Below, piece after piece: positions 7,977 through 17,245 of a stretch of 55,342 nt of DNA. Source of the stretch: an uncultured Acetobacteraceae bacterium (GTDB taxonomy: Bacteria > Pseudomonadota > Alphaproteobacteria > Acetobacterales > Acetobacteraceae); assembly GCA_937873095.1 (NCBI GenBank), contig CALMVI010000137.1, positions 1 through 55,342 of the forward strand. Direction: 5' to 3'. The position numbers and the translations under genes were made by a program. The notes beneath the pieces were generated by a model. It made no database searches and was not told the DNA's origin. It was given only the letters and a program-made list of their open reading frames with translations. Numbering within the stretch: the first letter of the stretch is position 1; every line of letters starts with the position of its first letter.

Positions 7977-8480
7977 TCAGGCGGCCAGCTTGTTGATGCG
8001 GCCTTCGGCGATGGTCGACAGCTTCCTGTCGGTGGCCTTTTCCTCGTCCAGCGTCTGCTGCAGCACGCTTGCGCAATCGTGGCGGCCGAGCTGCTTCGCG
8101 TAGGCGATCAGCGAGCCGTAGCGGGTCATCTCGTAATGTTCGACCGCCTGCGCCGCCGACAGCATGGCCGCGTCGCGCACTTGCTCGTCGCCGCAATCGC
8201 CAATGATCTCTTTCGCTTCGGCCAGGATGCCGTCCATCGCGGCACAGGTTACGGCCTTCACCGGCTGGCCGTGCATCTGAAAGACTTGTTCCAGGCGCTG
8301 GACCTGGTTCTTGGTCTCAACCAGATGCGTCTCGAACGCCTGCCTGAGTTCCGGGCTGGACGCCTTTTCGGCCATCGTCGGCAGGTTCTTCACGATCTGG
8401 TTTTCGGCGTAGTAGATGTCCTGCAGCGTGTGCACGAACAGGTCGTCGAGCGTCTTGATCGGCTTGCTGAGCAGACCCAC
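7977..8480 (-). CDS. YciF/YciE-type ferritin-like protein (DUF892)
   Basis: A 167-residue four-helix ferritin-like protein of the YciE/YciF (DUF892) family, the usual length of about 166. It starts GLLSKPIKTLDDLFVHTLQD and carries the characteristic YYAENQIVKNLP helix, with candidate metal ligands E (in YAENQ), E and H in FETHLVETKNQ, and EHYE in the later helix. The GTG at 8480 is chosen because GGAGGA stands 5 nt upstream and because the family begins at this point; an upstream in-frame ATG would add 15 unrelated residues. Members are stress-induced in enterobacteria; the role here is unknown. A strong terminator follows. Single-gene transcription unit. Confidence 0.88.
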   Translation of the reverse strand: MGLLSKPIKTLDDLFVHTLQDIYYAENQIVKNLPTMAEKASSPELRQAFETHLVETKNQVQRLEQVFQMHGQPVKAVTCAAMDGILAEAKEIIGDCGDEQVRDAAMLSAAQAVEHYEMTRYGSLIAYAKQLGRHDCASVLQQTLDEEKATDRKLSTIAEGRINKLAA

Positions 8481-8543
8481 CGGAATCCTCCATGTGTTGT
8501 GACCGGTCTGCGAACGCGGGCGCATGCGGCGGGTGGCGGCCGA

Positions 8544-9401
8544 TCAAGGGGTGTTGAAAGTCGCTGGTTTAGGCGCCGCGTTTCGCGCCTGGCGGAACAC
8601 GTGCGCGGCTTGCGGAAAGGCGCGCGCACGCACGTCGGCCGCGTAGGCGGCGGCGGCGCGGCCGATCTCCTCGCCCAGCTCGGCGTAGCGCTTGACGAAG
8701 CGCGGGGTGAAATCGTTGAAGGTGCCGAGGACGTCGTCGATGACCAGCACCTGGCCGTCGCATTCGGCCGAGGCGCCGATGCCTATGGTGGGGATTGGCA
8801 CCGATCGGGTGATCGAGGCGGCGACCGGTTCCAGCGTGCCTTCCACCACCACCGCGAAGGCGCCTGCCTCGGCCACCGCGCGGGCGTCGGCTGCCACCTT
8901 GGCCGCTTCGTCCTCGGTCCGGCCGGTCGCCCGGAAGCCGCCCGCGACGTTGACCGATTGCGGCATGAGGCCGACATGGCCGCAGACCGGCACGCCCCTG
9001 GCGGTCAGGAAGCGGATGGTCTCGGCCATCTCCACCCCGCCCTCCAGCTTCACCGCGGCGCATCCCGTCTCGGCCAGCACGCGGGCGGCGGACGCGAAGG
9101 CCTGTTTCGGGCTGCGCTGGTAGGTGCCGAACGGCAGGTCCACCACGACGCAGGCGTGGCGTGCGCCGCGCATCACGGCGGCGCCGTGCGCGATCATCAT
9201 GTCGAGCGAGACGGCCAGCGTGCTCGGCAGGCCGTAGAGCACCATGCCGAGCGAATCGCCCACCAGCAGCGCGTCGCAATGCTGGTCCAGACGCTGCGCC
9301 ACCGGCGTGGTGTAGGCGGTCAGCCAGACCTGCGGCGTGCCGCCCTTCATGCGGCGCAGGTCGGGCACGGTCACCGGCTTGGCCTCGCCATGCACGCTCA
9401 T
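8544..9401 (-). CDS. panB: 3-methyl-2-oxobutanoate hydroxymethyltransferase
   Basis: A 285-residue ketopantoate hydroxymethyltransferase. It transfers the hydroxymethyl group of 5,10-methylene-tetrahydrofolate to 2-oxoisovalerate, the first committed step to pantothenate and CoA. Signatures: [13 protein letters not shown] at 45-57 (metal and substrate binding), [10 protein letters not shown] at 86-95, VKLEGG at 117-122, and CGHVGLMPQ later. Length and motif order match the family. The ATG at 9401 overlaps the stop of purD (ATGA), so the two are translationally coupled, an uncommon pairing. The demand for methylene-THF links it loosely to the C1 operon elsewhere in the window. Cytoplasmic, decameric in relatives. 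Confidence 0.95.
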   Translation of the reverse strand: MSVHGEAKPVTVPDLRRMKGGTPQVWLTAYTTPVAQRLDQHCDALLVGDSLGMVLYGLPSTLAVSLDMMIAHGAAVMRGARHACVVVDLPFGTYQRSPKQAFASAARVLAETGCAAVKLEGGVEMAETIRFLTARGVPVCGHVGLMPQSVNVAGGFRATGRTEDEAAKVAADARAVAEAGAFAVVVEGTLEPVAASITRSVPIPTIGIGASAECDGQVLVIDDVLGTFNDFTPRFVKRYAELGEEIGRAAAAYAADVRARAFPQAAHVFRQARNAAPKPATFNTP

Positions 9402-10660
9402 GGCGCGGCAGGTGCGGGCGCGCGCGCGCCGATGTCGGTGCGGCAGTATCCGCCTGGGTAGTCGATGGCGGCGACGCCGCGATAGGCGTTCTCCCTGGCC
9501 GAGGCGGTGTCGGGGCCGGTGCCGCACACCGTCAGCACGCGGCCGCCCGACGAGACGACGCGCCCGTCCCGCAGGTCGGTGCCGGCGTGGAACACCGCCA
9601 CGTGCGGCACGGCGGCCGCGCGGTCCAGCCCGGCCACCGGCTCGCCGCGGGCGACATCGCCGGGGTAGCCGCGCGCGGCCAGCACCACGCCCACGCAGGC
9701 GGTGGGCAGCCAGCGCAGGCTGAACTGCGCGAGTTCGCCGTCGCAGGCCGCGAGCAGGGCGGGCAGCAGGTCCGATTGCAGGCGCGGCAGCAGCACCTGC
9801 GCCTCCGGGTCGCCCAGGCGGACGTTGTATTCGATCAGCATGGGGCCGGAGGCGGTCAGCATCAGGCCCGCGAACAGGATGCCGGTGAACGGCGTGCCCC
9901 GCCCGGCCATCGCGCGGAGCACCGGGCGCACGAAGCCGTCGAGCGCCGCCTCCTGTGCCGCGACCGGGAAGCCGGCGGGCGGGGAGACGGCGCCCATGCC
10001 GCCGGTGTTGGGGCCGGTGTCGCCGTCGCCGGCGCGCTTGTGGTCCTGGGCCGCGCCGAGCAGCACGGCGTGCACGCCGTCGCACAGGGCGAACAGGCTG
10101 ACCTCCTCGCCCTGGAGGAACTCCTCGACCACGATGGCGGCGCCGCCTGCCGCCAGGCGGTCCACCGCCTCGGCCGCCTCCTGCACGCTGTGGGCCACCA
10201 CGACGCCCTTGCCGGAGGCGAGCCCGTCCGCCTTGACCACGATGGGGGCGCCGCGCCGGGCGCAGAACTCGCGCGCGTCGGCAGGGTCGGTGAACCGCTC
10301 CCAGCGCGCGGTCGGGATGCCGGCCTCGTCGCAGAGCGTCTTGGCGAAGGCCTTGCTGCCCTCCAGCGCCGCGGCGGCCGAGGTCGGGCCGCAGCAGCGT
10401 ATGCCGGCCTGGGCCAGCGCGTCGGCCAGGCCCGCCACCAGCGGCGCCTCCGGCCCGGGCACCACCAGGTCGATCGCCTGCGCCTGGGCGAAGCCGACCA
10501 CACCGGCGATGTCGAGCACGCTCAGGAAGACGTTTTCGGCCACCGTGGCGGTGCCGGGGTTCCCCGGCGCCACGTAGAGCTTGTCCAGCAGCGGCGAGTT
10601 GGCGAGCGCCCACGCCAGCGCGTGTTCCCGTCCACCCGACCCCACGATCAAAACTCGCAT
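9398..10660 (-). CDS. purD: Phosphoribosylamine-glycine ligase
   Basis: A 420-residue GARS enzyme joining phosphoribosylamine and glycine with ATP in purine synthesis. It begins [17 protein letters not shown] (the N-terminal nucleotide-binding-like domain), has the ATP-grasp lysine segment [18 protein letters not shown], the loop [12 protein letters not shown] and the metal-binding [15 protein letters not shown] near residue 275-290. Length is standard. The ATG at 10660 was chosen over an upstream in-frame codon because MRVLIVG is the canonical start. It is divergent from xseA across 50 nt, which must hold both promoters, and its stop overlaps panB. Confidence 0.96.
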   Translation of the reverse strand: MRVLIVGSGGREHALAWALANSPLLDKLYVAPGNPGTATVAENVFLSVLDIAGVVGFAQAQAIDLVVPGPEAPLVAGLADALAQAGIRCCGPTSAAAALEGSKAFAKTLCDEAGIPTARWERFTDPADAREFCARRGAPIVVKADGLASGKGVVVAHSVQEAAEAVDRLAAGGAAIVVEEFLQGEEVSLFALCDGVHAVLLGAAQDHKRAGDGDTGPNTGGMGAVSPPAGFPVAAQEAALDGFVRPVLRAMAGRGTPFTGILFAGLMLTASGPMLIEYNVRLGDPEAQVLLPRLQSDLLPALLAACDGELAQFSLRWLPTACVGVVLAARGYPGDVARGEPVAGLDRAAAVPHVAVFHAGTDLRDGRVVSSGGRVLTVCGTGPDTASARENAYRGVAAIDYPGGYCRTDIGARAPAPAAP

Positions 10661-10710
10661 GCGCCTCCGCCCGACTTTGCCAGGCCGACCCCGTAGCATA
10701 GGGTCGCGCC

Positions 10711-12156
10711 ATGGACGAAGCGGCGCCGCCTGTCCCAGGCCGGACCAACATCCCGGAATACACGGTCAGCGACCTGTCCGGCGCGATCAAGCGCACGCTG
10801 GAGGGGGCGTTCGGCCGCATCCGGGTGCGCGGCGAGATCACCGAGCTGAAGCTTTACGGCAGCGGGCACGCCTATCTGAGCCTGAAAGACGAGGGCGGGA
10901 AGATTCGTGCGGTGATCTGGCGCTCGACGCTGGTCCGGGTCGGCCTGCGCCCGGAAAACGGCATCGAGGTGATCGCGACCGGCAAGATTTCGGCCTATGG
11001 CGACCGCTCGGAATACCAGCTGGTCATCGACCGGCTGGAATACGCGGGCGCGGGGGCCATGCTCGCCCGCATCGAGCTGCTGCGCCAGCGCCTGGCCGCC
11101 GAGGGCCTGTTCGACGCGGGGCGGAAAAAGCCGCTGCCCCGCCTGCCGGCGGTGGTCGGCGTGATCACCTCGGCGAGCGGCGCGGTGCTGCACGACATCA
11201 TGACGACGATCGCGCGCCGCTTCGCGCGCCCGATCCTGCTGTGGCCGGTGCCGGTGCAGGGCGAGGGCGCGGCCGAGCGCATCGCCGCCGCGATCGCCGG
11301 GATGGACCGGCTGCCTGTCGGGCCAGTTGCCCGGCCGGACGTGCTGATCGTGGCGCGCGGCGGCGGCTCGCTCGAGGACCTGATGGCGTTCAACGAGGAG
11401 GTGGTGCTGCGGGCGGCGTCGGCCTGCGCCATCCCGCTGATCAGCGCGGTGGGGCACGAGACCGACACCACGCTGATCGACCACGTCAGCGACCGCCGTG
11501 CGCCGACCCCCACGGCGGCGGCCGAGATGGCGGTGCCGTCGCGGACCGAGCTGCTGGCCGATCTGGCGCAGACCGCGGCACGGCTGATCGGCGCGCTGGA
11601 CCGCGCGACCCAGGGCAACCGCGCGCGCCTGTCTGCCGCCGGCGCCAGCCTGCCCGACCTGCCCGGCATCCTGGCCAACGCGCGCATGCGGCTGGACGAC
11701 CGGGCGCAGCGGCTGGATCTGGCGCTGCCCAACCTGCTGGCGGCACGGGCCAGCGCGCTGCATCGGGCCGAGCGGCACATTCCGGACCCGCACAGCCTGA
11801 TCTTGGCGCGGCGCGGCGCGGTGGACGTCGCGGGCCTGCGCCTGCTGGGCGCGCTGCGCACCGGGGTGGCGCGGCACCGGGAAGACGCGGCACGGGTGTT
11901 GCCGCGGCTGACCCTGTCGGAGATCGAGCGGCGCCTGCGCGCCCAGCGCGCGCAGCTGGACGTGGTGTGCGCTCGGCTGGAGGGCGCGTCCTACGAGCGG
12001 GTGCTGGCCCGCGGCTTCGCGCTGGTGCGTGACGCGAAGGGGCACGCGGTGACGAGCGCGGCGGCGGCGGGCCGAAACGCCAGGCTGCGGCTGCGGTTTG
12101 CCGATGGCGAGGTGGGGGTGGTGACGGAGGGTCGGCAGGCTCGGTTGCCGTTTTAG
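10711..12156 (+). CDS. xseA: Exodeoxyribonuclease VII large subunit
   Basis: A 481-residue XseA. The N-terminal OB fold (about 15-115, [20 protein letters not shown]) is followed by the catalytic domain with [10 protein letters not shown] at 215-224 and the conserved SAVGHETD at 245-252, then [16 protein letters not shown]. The later coiled-coil region binds multiple XseB subunits, which are not encoded next to it here. Exo VII degrades single-stranded DNA to acid-soluble oligonucleotides and acts in repair. ATG at 10711; the divergent purD promoter shares the 50-nt gap. A pair of T/A-rich hairpins follows the stop and separates it from the convergent radical SAM gene. Confidence 0.96.
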   Translation: MDEAAPPVPGRTNIPEYTVSDLSGAIKRTLEGAFGRIRVRGEITELKLYGSGHAYLSLKDEGGKIRAVIWRSTLVRVGLRPENGIEVIATGKISAYGDRSEYQLVIDRLEYAGAGAMLARIELLRQRLAAEGLFDAGRKKPLPRLPAVVGVITSASGAVLHDIMTTIARRFARPILLWPVPVQGEGAAERIAAAIAGMDRLPVGPVARPDVLIVARGGGSLEDLMAFNEEVVLRAASACAIPLISAVGHETDTTLIDHVSDRRAPTPTAAAEMAVPSRTELLADLAQTAARLIGALDRATQGNRARLSAAGASLPDLPGILANARMRLDDRAQRLDLALPNLLAARASALHRAERHIPDPHSLILARRGAVDVAGLRLLGALRTGVARHREDAARVLPRLTLSEIERRLRAQRAQLDVVCARLEGASYERVLARGFALVRDAKGHAVTSAAAAGRNARLRLRFADGEVGVVTEGRQARLPF

Positions 12157-12164
12157 GAAAAGGC

Positions 12165-12256
12165 CTTCTTTTTTGCAAAAAAGAAGCAAAAAACCTTTGT
12201 TACGCTGTCGCGGACCAATGAACCAAAAGTTTTTGTGTCCTTTTTTCAAAAAGGAC
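12165..12256. terminator. Paired T/A-rich hairpins between convergent xseA and radical SAM gene
   Basis: First hairpin: arms CTTCTTTTTT (12165-12174) and AAAAAAGAAG (12177-12186), 2-nt loop. Second: GTCCTTTTT (12237-12245) and AAAAAGGAC (12248-12256), 2-nt loop. Both have T runs on either strand, so they can end transcripts from both sides. The same two-hairpin architecture with related sequence recurs at 24892-24915 and 34629-34740, so it is also a dispersed repeat family. Confidence 0.75.
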
Positions 12257-12264
12257 CGCTTGCC

Positions 12265-13404
12265 TTAAAACAACGAAAGCTGCGGCGCAGCGGCTACGGC
12301 CGGGGCGGGCGGTGCGAAATGGCGCGTCTCCAGCGGGTCTCGCTCGGCAAAACCCCACTGGCGGGCGGCGCGGGCGAAGCGTTTGCCGAGCAGGTCGGCG
12401 TAGGGGCCGGTGCCGCGGTAGCGGTCGTGGAAGCCGCTGTCGTTGAGCTGCCCCGCGCGCGTCTCCCGCACCAGGTTCAGCACGTGGCGCGCGCGGTCGG
12501 GGAAGTGCTCGGCCAGCCACGCCTCGAACATCTGCCGCAGCTCGTGCGGCAGGCGCAGCAGCACGTAGCCGGCATGGCGCGCGCCGGCGCGGGCCGCACG
12601 TTCCAGGATGCGCTCGAGCTCGGCGTCGTTGAGGCCGGGGATCATCGGCGCGGCCAGCACGGCGGCCGGCACGCCGGCCTGGCTCAGCGCCGCGATGGCG
12701 GCCAGGCGGCGCTCCGGGGTTGCCGCCCGCGGCTCCATGCGGCGGGCGAGCTTGGCGTCCAGCGTGGTGACCGAGAGGTAGACGCGCACCAGGCCGCGCG
12801 CGGCCATGCGCTGCAGGATGTCGAGGTCGCGCAGCACGCCCGCCGACTTGGTGACGATGCTGACCGGGTGGCCGTAGCGCTCCAGCACCTCCAGCACCGC
12901 GCGGGTCAGCCGCAACGTGCGCTCCACCGGCTGGTAGGGGTCGGTGTTGGAGCCGAGCGCCATCGGCTTGCAGACGTAGCCCGGCTTCTTCAGCTCGCGC
13001 TCCAGCAGGGCGGCGACGTCCGGCTTGAAGGTCAGCTTGGTCTCGAAATCCAGGCCCGGCGAGTAGCCCAGATAGGCGTGGGTCGGGCGGGCGTAGCAGT
13101 AGATGCAGCCATGCTCGCAGCCGCGATACGGGTTGACCGCGCGGTCGAAGCCGAGGTCGGGCGAGGTGTTCCAGGAGATGACCGAGCGGCTGGCATCCCG
13201 CGTCAGCGTGGTGGGCAGCGGCGGCAGGTCGGCGAGGCCAGCGAGCGTGCCCCACCCGTCATCGAACTGTTCGGCCTCCTGCGGCTCGAAACGGTTGGCA
13301 GGGTTGGTGACGGCACCTCGGCCGCGTGCGGGCGGCCCGGCCCGGCGCATGGCGGACAGCGCGGGGCCGTGATCGGCAGGGTGACGACGCTCGGCCAGCT
13401 GCAT
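12265..13404 (-). CDS. PA0069-family radical SAM protein
   Basis: A 379-residue radical SAM enzyme. The cluster-binding cysteines are C96, C100 and C103 in RGCEHGCIYCYARPTH (C-x3-C-x2-C), with FETKLTFKPD and LGSNTDPYQPVE downstream, typical of the Rv2578c/PA0069 group (SplB-like). The N-terminus is a 50-residue extension rich in Arg and Pro, with RFEPQEAEQFDDGW as the family lead-in. Reaction and substrate are unknown for this family. The ATG at 13404 gives the full N-terminus; it stands alone, convergent with xseA. The terminal residues LSLF are common in the family. Confidence 0.88.
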   Translation of the reverse strand: MQLAERRHPADHGPALSAMRRAGPPARGRGAVTNPANRFEPQEAEQFDDGWGTLAGLADLPPLPTTLTRDASRSVISWNTSPDLGFDRAVNPYRGCEHGCIYCYARPTHAYLGYSPGLDFETKLTFKPDVAALLERELKKPGYVCKPMALGSNTDPYQPVERTLRLTRAVLEVLERYGHPVSIVTKSAGVLRDLDILQRMAARGLVRVYLSVTTLDAKLARRMEPRAATPERRLAAIAALSQAGVPAAVLAAPMIPGLNDAELERILERAARAGARHAGYVLLRLPHELRQMFEAWLAEHFPDRARHVLNLVRETRAGQLNDSGFHDRYRGTGPYADLLGKRFARAARQWGFAERDPLETRHFAPPAPAVAAAPQLSLF

Positions 13405-13488
13405 GACGGTTCTCGCTTCGTTCCGAGCGAGATTGGCGTGATGGCGCAGCGCCTGTCAAGAACGTAAAACGAACGTCGGGAGCGCTTA

Positions 13489-13536
13489 GAGCAGGTCGCG
13501 TTCAGGTGGAGTCCACCTGAACGCGTGAATCTGCTC
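13489..13536. repeat. TTCAGGTG palindromic intergenic repeat, copy 1
   Basis: Outer arms GAGCAG (13489-13494) and CTGCTC (13531-13536) enclose a perfect inner palindrome, arms of 14 nt (CGCGTTCAGGTGGA, 13497-13510; complement at 13512-13525) around a single G. A second copy with the same TTCAGGTG/CACCTGAA core lies at 42964-43010 upstream of glnD. It has no T run, so it is more likely a dispersed palindromic repeat or a protein site than a simple terminator. Confidence 0.75.
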
Positions 13537-13571
13537 GCTGAAACAACAGGCGGTCTAGGGAGCGAGCCGGT

Positions 13572-14294
13572 TCAGGTATGCTCGAGATCCGGATGCGGGA
13601 TCGCGTGGCCTGGCATGGGGGTGGGCACCGCCGGCGACGGGACCATCGGCGGCATCAGCAGCGGCGCCTGGCCCGCTGGGAAGCTGTTGTCGAGCACGGC
13701 GTAGCTGGTCATCCGGTCGCGGCTGTCGAAGTAGAGGCGCAGGCTGCGCAGGGTGACGTTGCCGTCCTTGGCGCGCGACCAGCCGTACTCCACCATCGCG
13801 TTGCCGGTCGACGCACCGAGCACGTCGACGAACTGGCCGGTGGGCGGGCCGAGCAGGGCGATGGCCTCGGCACGGGTGGTCTGGCCCTGGTGCAGCCCGG
13901 TCAGCCGGCCCTCGTCGACAGGGGGGTAGACCTCGGCCGGGATGGTGTTGGTGAGGCCGTAGCCGACCAGGTGGTCCGCGATGAATACCAGGGCCACCGA
14001 TTTGGACGGGTGCAGCGAGGGCGGCGCGCCCGGCCCGTTCGGCGCGTAGTAGTATTTCAGCGTGGTCATCGCCAGGACCGAGCCTGGCGGAACGATGGTT
14101 GCGGTCGGCCTGGCGATGCCGCGCATCGTGCCCTGGCTGACCGGCGGCCCGAGGGCTGCCACCACCTCGTCCACCGTGGTCTGGTTCAGGACGAAGCGCT
14201 GCAGCGCCGACTGGGCATAGTCGCGGCCTGCCGGGCGGGAGACCGCGGCACAGCCGGACAGGCAGACGAGCACCAGGACGGCGCGCGGCGTCAC
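13572..14294 (-). CDS. Lipoprotein with two BamE/SmpA-like repeats
   Basis: A 240-residue predicted lipoprotein. The N-terminus MTPRAVLVLVCLSGC has a short hydrophobic stretch and a lipobox LSGC with the modified cysteine at 15. Two copies of a BamE/OmlA-like motif are visible, QTTVDEVVAALGPPVSQG (about 38-55) and QTTRAEAIALLGPPTGQF (about 137-154), each followed by a strand-rich segment with YYY or YGW, consistent with two tandem SmpA/OmlA domains. The Pro/Met-rich tail looks disordered. The GTG at 14294 is 1 nt after the stop of the PHB depolymerase gene, so they form one transcription unit. Probably outer- or inner-membrane anchored; function unknown. Confidence 0.75.
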   Translation of the reverse strand: MTPRAVLVLVCLSGCAAVSRPAGRDYAQSALQRFVLNQTTVDEVVAALGPPVSQGTMRGIARPTATIVPPGSVLAMTTLKYYYAPNGPGAPPSLHPSKSVALVFIADHLVGYGLTNTIPAEVYPPVDEGRLTGLHQGQTTRAEAIALLGPPTGQFVDVLGASTGNAMVEYGWSRAKDGNVTLRSLRLYFDSRDRMTSYAVLDNSFPAGQAPLLMPPMVPSPAVPTPMPGHAIPHPDLEHT

Positions 14295-14295
14295 G

Positions 14296-15510
14296 TCAGG
14301 CGGCCTCCTCGATCATCGCGCGCACCTTGGGGTAGATGGAGCCGGTCCAGGCCCGGCCGCTGAACACGCCGTAATGGCCGGCGCCTGTCTGCAGGTGATA
14401 GCTCTTCCGGGTGGCCGGGATGTTGCGGCACAAATCGAGCGCCGCCATGGTCTGGCCGACGCCGCAGATGTCGTCCCGCTCACCCTCGACCACCAGCAGC
14501 GAGGTGCGGCGGATGGCGGCGGGGTCGACCGTCTGGCCGTGCCACGTCATCTTGCCCTGCGGCAGCAGATGCTCCTGGAACACGCGGGAGACGGTTTCGA
14601 GGTAGAACTCGGCGGGCAGGTCGGCCACCGCGAAATACTCGTCGTAGAACCGCCGGTGCGCGGCCGCGCCCTCGGTATCGTCGGCGAACAGGCGCCGGAT
14701 CTGCGTCAGCTTCGCGTTGATGTGGCGGTCCGCGTTCATCGCCATGAACGAAGCGAGCTGGTAGAAGCCGGGATAGACGCGCCGGCCGGCGCCGGCGTAG
14801 CGCGCCGGCACGCGGGCGATGGCGCGGCGCTCGTACTCGCGGATGCTCTGCTTCTTGGCCATCAGGTTCACGCGGGTGGGGCTGTTGCGCGTGTCGATCG
14901 GGCCCGCCATCAGCGTCAGCGTGCGCGGCTGGGCGGGGTTGCGCGCCTTGGCCATGATCGCGGTCGCCATCAGGGCGGGCACGGCGGGCTGGCAGATCGC
15001 CACCAGGTTGGTGCCGGGGCCCAGCACCTCCAGGAAGCCGATCAGCTGGTCCACGTACTCGTCCAGCCCGAAACGGCCGGCAGAGAGCGGCACGTCGCGC
15101 GCGTTCTGCCAGTCGGTGATGTAGACGTCGAAATCGGCCAGCATGGTCTGCACCGTGGGGCGCAGCAGGGTCGCAAAATGGCCCGACATCGGCGCCACGA
15201 TCAGCACCTTGGGCTGCGGCGTCAGGCTGTCCTTCTCGAAGCGCAGCAGGTTGCAGAACGGGGTGGACGCGGCCACCGTCTCGCGCACCGCTACGCTGCG
15301 GTTGTGCGCCTGCACGCTGGCGATGCCGAACGGCCGGCGCTTGTGGGTGACGACCGCGGTGGTGAACAGCTCGGCCCCGGCGGCCATCAGCCGCACCGCC
15401 GGCAGGGTGCGGGCGCGCGGCATGCGGGCCAGCATGTCGAGCCACAGGGCGGCCGTGGCGCGGGCGGGGGCCAGGAGGTCGGATTGCGCCTGGTAGAGCT
15501 GGTACAGCAT
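14296..15510 (-). CDS. phaZ: Intracellular polyhydroxyalkanoate depolymerase
   Basis: A 404-residue protein matching the intracellular PHB depolymerase family of Ralstonia and rhizobia (about 405-420 residues). It starts MLYQLYQAQSDLLAP like other PhaZ proteins, which is why the ATG at 15510 is preferred to a TTG 9 nt upstream. The catalytic cysteine is C173 in LVAICQPAVPAL (cysteine replacing the lipase-box serine, as in this family), with Asp in VEGERDDICG and His in GAGHYGVFSG. It hydrolyses stored granule polymer to hydroxybutyrate oligomers in the cytoplasm. Co-transcribed with the lipoprotein gene. Implies the organism stores PHB, though no phaC is in the window. Confidence 0.93.
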   Translation of the reverse strand: MLYQLYQAQSDLLAPARATAALWLDMLARMPRARTLPAVRLMAAGAELFTTAVVTHKRRPFGIASVQAHNRSVAVRETVAASTPFCNLLRFEKDSLTPQPKVLIVAPMSGHFATLLRPTVQTMLADFDVYITDWQNARDVPLSAGRFGLDEYVDQLIGFLEVLGPGTNLVAICQPAVPALMATAIMAKARNPAQPRTLTLMAGPIDTRNSPTRVNLMAKKQSIREYERRAIARVPARYAGAGRRVYPGFYQLASFMAMNADRHINAKLTQIRRLFADDTEGAAAHRRFYDEYFAVADLPAEFYLETVSRVFQEHLLPQGKMTWHGQTVDPAAIRRTSLLVVEGERDDICGVGQTMAALDLCRNIPATRKSYHLQTGAGHYGVFSGRAWTGSIYPKVRAMIEEAA

Positions 15511-15545
15511 GGTCGACAAGATGGACGCATACTGGCCGCTAAGAA

Positions 15546-15562
15546 AGGGTTAAGCTAACCCT
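15546..15562. promoter_or_regulatory. Short palindrome in the phaZ/GST divergent promoter region
   Basis: Perfect 7-bp inverted repeat AGGGTTA (15546-15552), spacer AGC, TAACCCT (15556-15562), 36 nt upstream of phaZ and 64 nt upstream of the GST gene. It is markedly less GC-rich than its surroundings, suggesting an operator or a promoter-proximal hairpin. No regulator is identified. Confidence 0.35.
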
Positions 15563-15625
15563 CAAGGCGCGATGCGTGTGGCCCGGCGGCTTGGCGTCGG
15601 CGCAGGCGGCGGCGGAGAGGACGGC

Positions 15626-16318
15626 ATGACGGCTACGGGCAAGGCGACGGAGGCCAGGACGGCCAGGCTGACCATCAGCAGCCGCAACTACTCCTCGTGG
15701 TCGCTGCGCGGCTGGCTGGTGCTGCGCCTGTCGGGGCTGGAGTTCACCACCGAGCGCATCTCCAACGACGACCGGGTGGCGCGCGCCGAGCTGCTGCAGC
15801 AGACCAGCTCCATCCGCATCCCGTCGCTGGACCATGGCGGGGTGGTGATCTGGGACGTGCTGGCGATCGGCGAGTACCTGCACGAGGTCTGCCCGCAGGC
15901 GGGGCTGCTGCCGGCCGACCAGGCGAGCCGCGCCCGCTGCCGCGCGGTCAGCGGCGAGATGCACGGGGGGTTCGCAGCACTGCGGTCGGCGCTGCCGGTG
16001 AACCTGCACGCCTTCCGCCCGAACTTCCCGATCTGGACCGGGGTGCGCGCCGACATCGAGCGCATCGCCGAGATCTGGCGCGATTGCCTTGCCGAGAGCA
16101 GCGGCCCCTGGCTGTTCGGCGAGCGCATGGGCCTGGCCGACGCCATGTTCGCCCCCGTCTGCACCCGCTTCGCCACCTACGACGTGGACCTGGACCCGGT
16201 CTGCGCCGCCTACAGCGCCCGCGTGCTGGCGCGGCCGGAGATGGTCGAGTGGACTGCCGAAGCCAAGCTGGAGCCGGAGCTGGTGTCCGAGCTGGAGGTG
16301 GTGGACGGGGAGTTTTAG
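15626..16318 (+). CDS. Glutathione S-transferase family protein
   Basis: A 230-residue GST. The N-terminal thioredoxin-like half has LTISSRNYSSWSLRGWLVLR, where S/Y near the start would contact glutathione, and the C-terminal helical half has the N-capping region PWLFGERMGLADAMFAPV with the conserved Asp. The ISSRNYSSWSLRG start is seen in a group annotated glutathione S-transferase family near maleylacetoacetate-isomerase-like proteins. ATG at 15626 is chosen because GGAGAGG stands 5 nt upstream. Divergent from phaZ. Substrate unknown. Confidence 0.88.
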   Translation: MTATGKATEARTARLTISSRNYSSWSLRGWLVLRLSGLEFTTERISNDDRVARAELLQQTSSIRIPSLDHGGVVIWDVLAIGEYLHEVCPQAGLLPADQASRARCRAVSGEMHGGFAALRSALPVNLHAFRPNFPIWTGVRADIERIAEIWRDCLAESSGPWLFGERMGLADAMFAPVCTRFATYDVDLDPVCAAYSARVLARPEMVEWTAEAKLEPELVSELEVVDGEF

Positions 16319-16361
16319 CGGCTTGTTCGGAACGGGTTCGGGTAGGTAGCGAGTAGCCCGT

Positions 16362-16437
16362 ATCGCGCCCTTGCGCGATGCGGGGTTGGCGGCGCGGGAC
16401 TGGCGGGGTGGCGTCCGGCATCGCCCGAGAGCGATGC
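16362..16437. terminator. Two hairpins between convergent GST and VOC genes
   Basis: Arms ATCGCGC (16362-16368) and GCGCGAT (16373-16379), loop CCTT; and GCATCGC (16418-16424) with GCGATGC (16431-16437), 6-nt loop. No T run follows. Both stems share the ATCGC/GCGAT theme and sit between convergent stops at 16318 and 16466, so they may end transcription or be small dispersed repeats. Confidence 0.5.
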
Positions 16438-16465
16438 GGGACTACGGTGAAGCGGCGGGGCCGGG

Positions 16466-16855
16466 TCAGGCGGGGGAAGGGGCCGAGAAGCCGATGACGT
16501 TGCCGGCGGGGTCTCGGAGGAAGATTTCGTCGGCGCCGTAGAAGGTGGTGCGGCGGGGGACCGCTACAGGCGCGCCGGCCAGGGCGGCCAGCACCGGCTC
16601 GAGCGCGTCGACGCTGATGTAGAGCACCGAGCCGGTCACGCTGTCGGCCACCGCCGGCGTGTCGTCGATGACCGAGGCGCGCGTCTGCAGCATGATTTCG
16701 TGGCCGGCGCTGGACAGGATGGCGAAGGCGTAGGGCGGCGCCTCCGGCACGGTCACGCCCGGCTCGAACCCGGCGGCGCGCCAGAACGGCAGGCAGGGCT
16801 CGATGGCGTCGACCACCAGGATCGGGGCGACGGATTTCACGGCGGCTGTGGACAT
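16466..16855 (-). CDS. VOC (glyoxalase/bleomycin resistance) family protein
   Basis: A 129-residue single-module VOC protein. It shows the beta-alpha-beta-beta-beta arrangement: APILVVDAIEPCLPFWRAAGFE (helix after strand 1), HEIMLQ (metal-ligand region), and FLRDPAGNVIGFSAP at the C-terminus where D-P-x-G-N is the family signature with a Glu usually two residues later. Here the position after NVIGF is Ser, so the usual glutamate ligand is absent. Function cannot be assigned; such proteins can be dioxygenases, isomerases or resistance proteins. ATG at 16855; divergent from tusA-like gene across 135 nt. Confidence 0.8.
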   Translation of the reverse strand: MSTAAVKSVAPILVVDAIEPCLPFWRAAGFEPGVTVPEAPPYAFAILSSAGHEIMLQTRASVIDDTPAVADSVTGSVLYISVDALEPVLAALAGAPVAVPRRTTFYGADEIFLRDPAGNVIGFSAPSPA

Positions 16856-16990
16856 CGGGCGTCTCCGCGGCGGCGGCCCTGTAGCGCGTCGGTCTGACCG
16901 TATCAGCCTGAACGCGCTCGGCCTTTATGTTCGTCGAGCAGCGCAGCTTGCACGCCTTGCGCGGGCGGGCGCAATCGGCAGGATGGCCCG

Positions 16991-17245
16991 ATGGGAGACA
17001 CCCTGCTGGACGTGAAGGGGCTGAACTGCCCGCTGCCGGTGCTGCGCGCCAACCGCGTGCTGCGCGGCCTGGCGTCGGGGGAGCGGCTGCGCGTGCTGGC
17101 GACCGACCGCGCCTCGGTCAGCGACTTCCGCGCTTTCTGCCGGGAGACCGGCCACGACCTGGTGGCGTTCGGCGAAGAGGCCGGCGTGTTCAGCTTCACC
17201 ATACGGCGCCGCCCCCATCGCGCGGACGAGCAGGAGGGCGCGTGA
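16991..17245 (+). CDS. TusA-like sulfurtransferase
   Basis: An 84-residue TusA/SirA-family protein. It has the motif [11 protein letters not shown] (C13-P14-L-P16), where the cysteine carries persulfide sulfur, and the strand [19 protein letters not shown]. Canonical TusA relays sulfur in tRNA thiolation and molybdenum cofactor synthesis. The stop overlaps the GTG start of the deacetylase gene (GTGA), so both are co-translated, an unusual pairing. ATG at 16991. Whether this is true TusA or one of the paralogous sulfur carriers is not settled by sequence. Confidence 0.88.
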   Translation: MGDTLLDVKGLNCPLPVLRANRVLRGLASGERLRVLATDRASVSDFRAFCRETGHDLVAFGEEAGVFSFTIRRRPHRADEQEGA

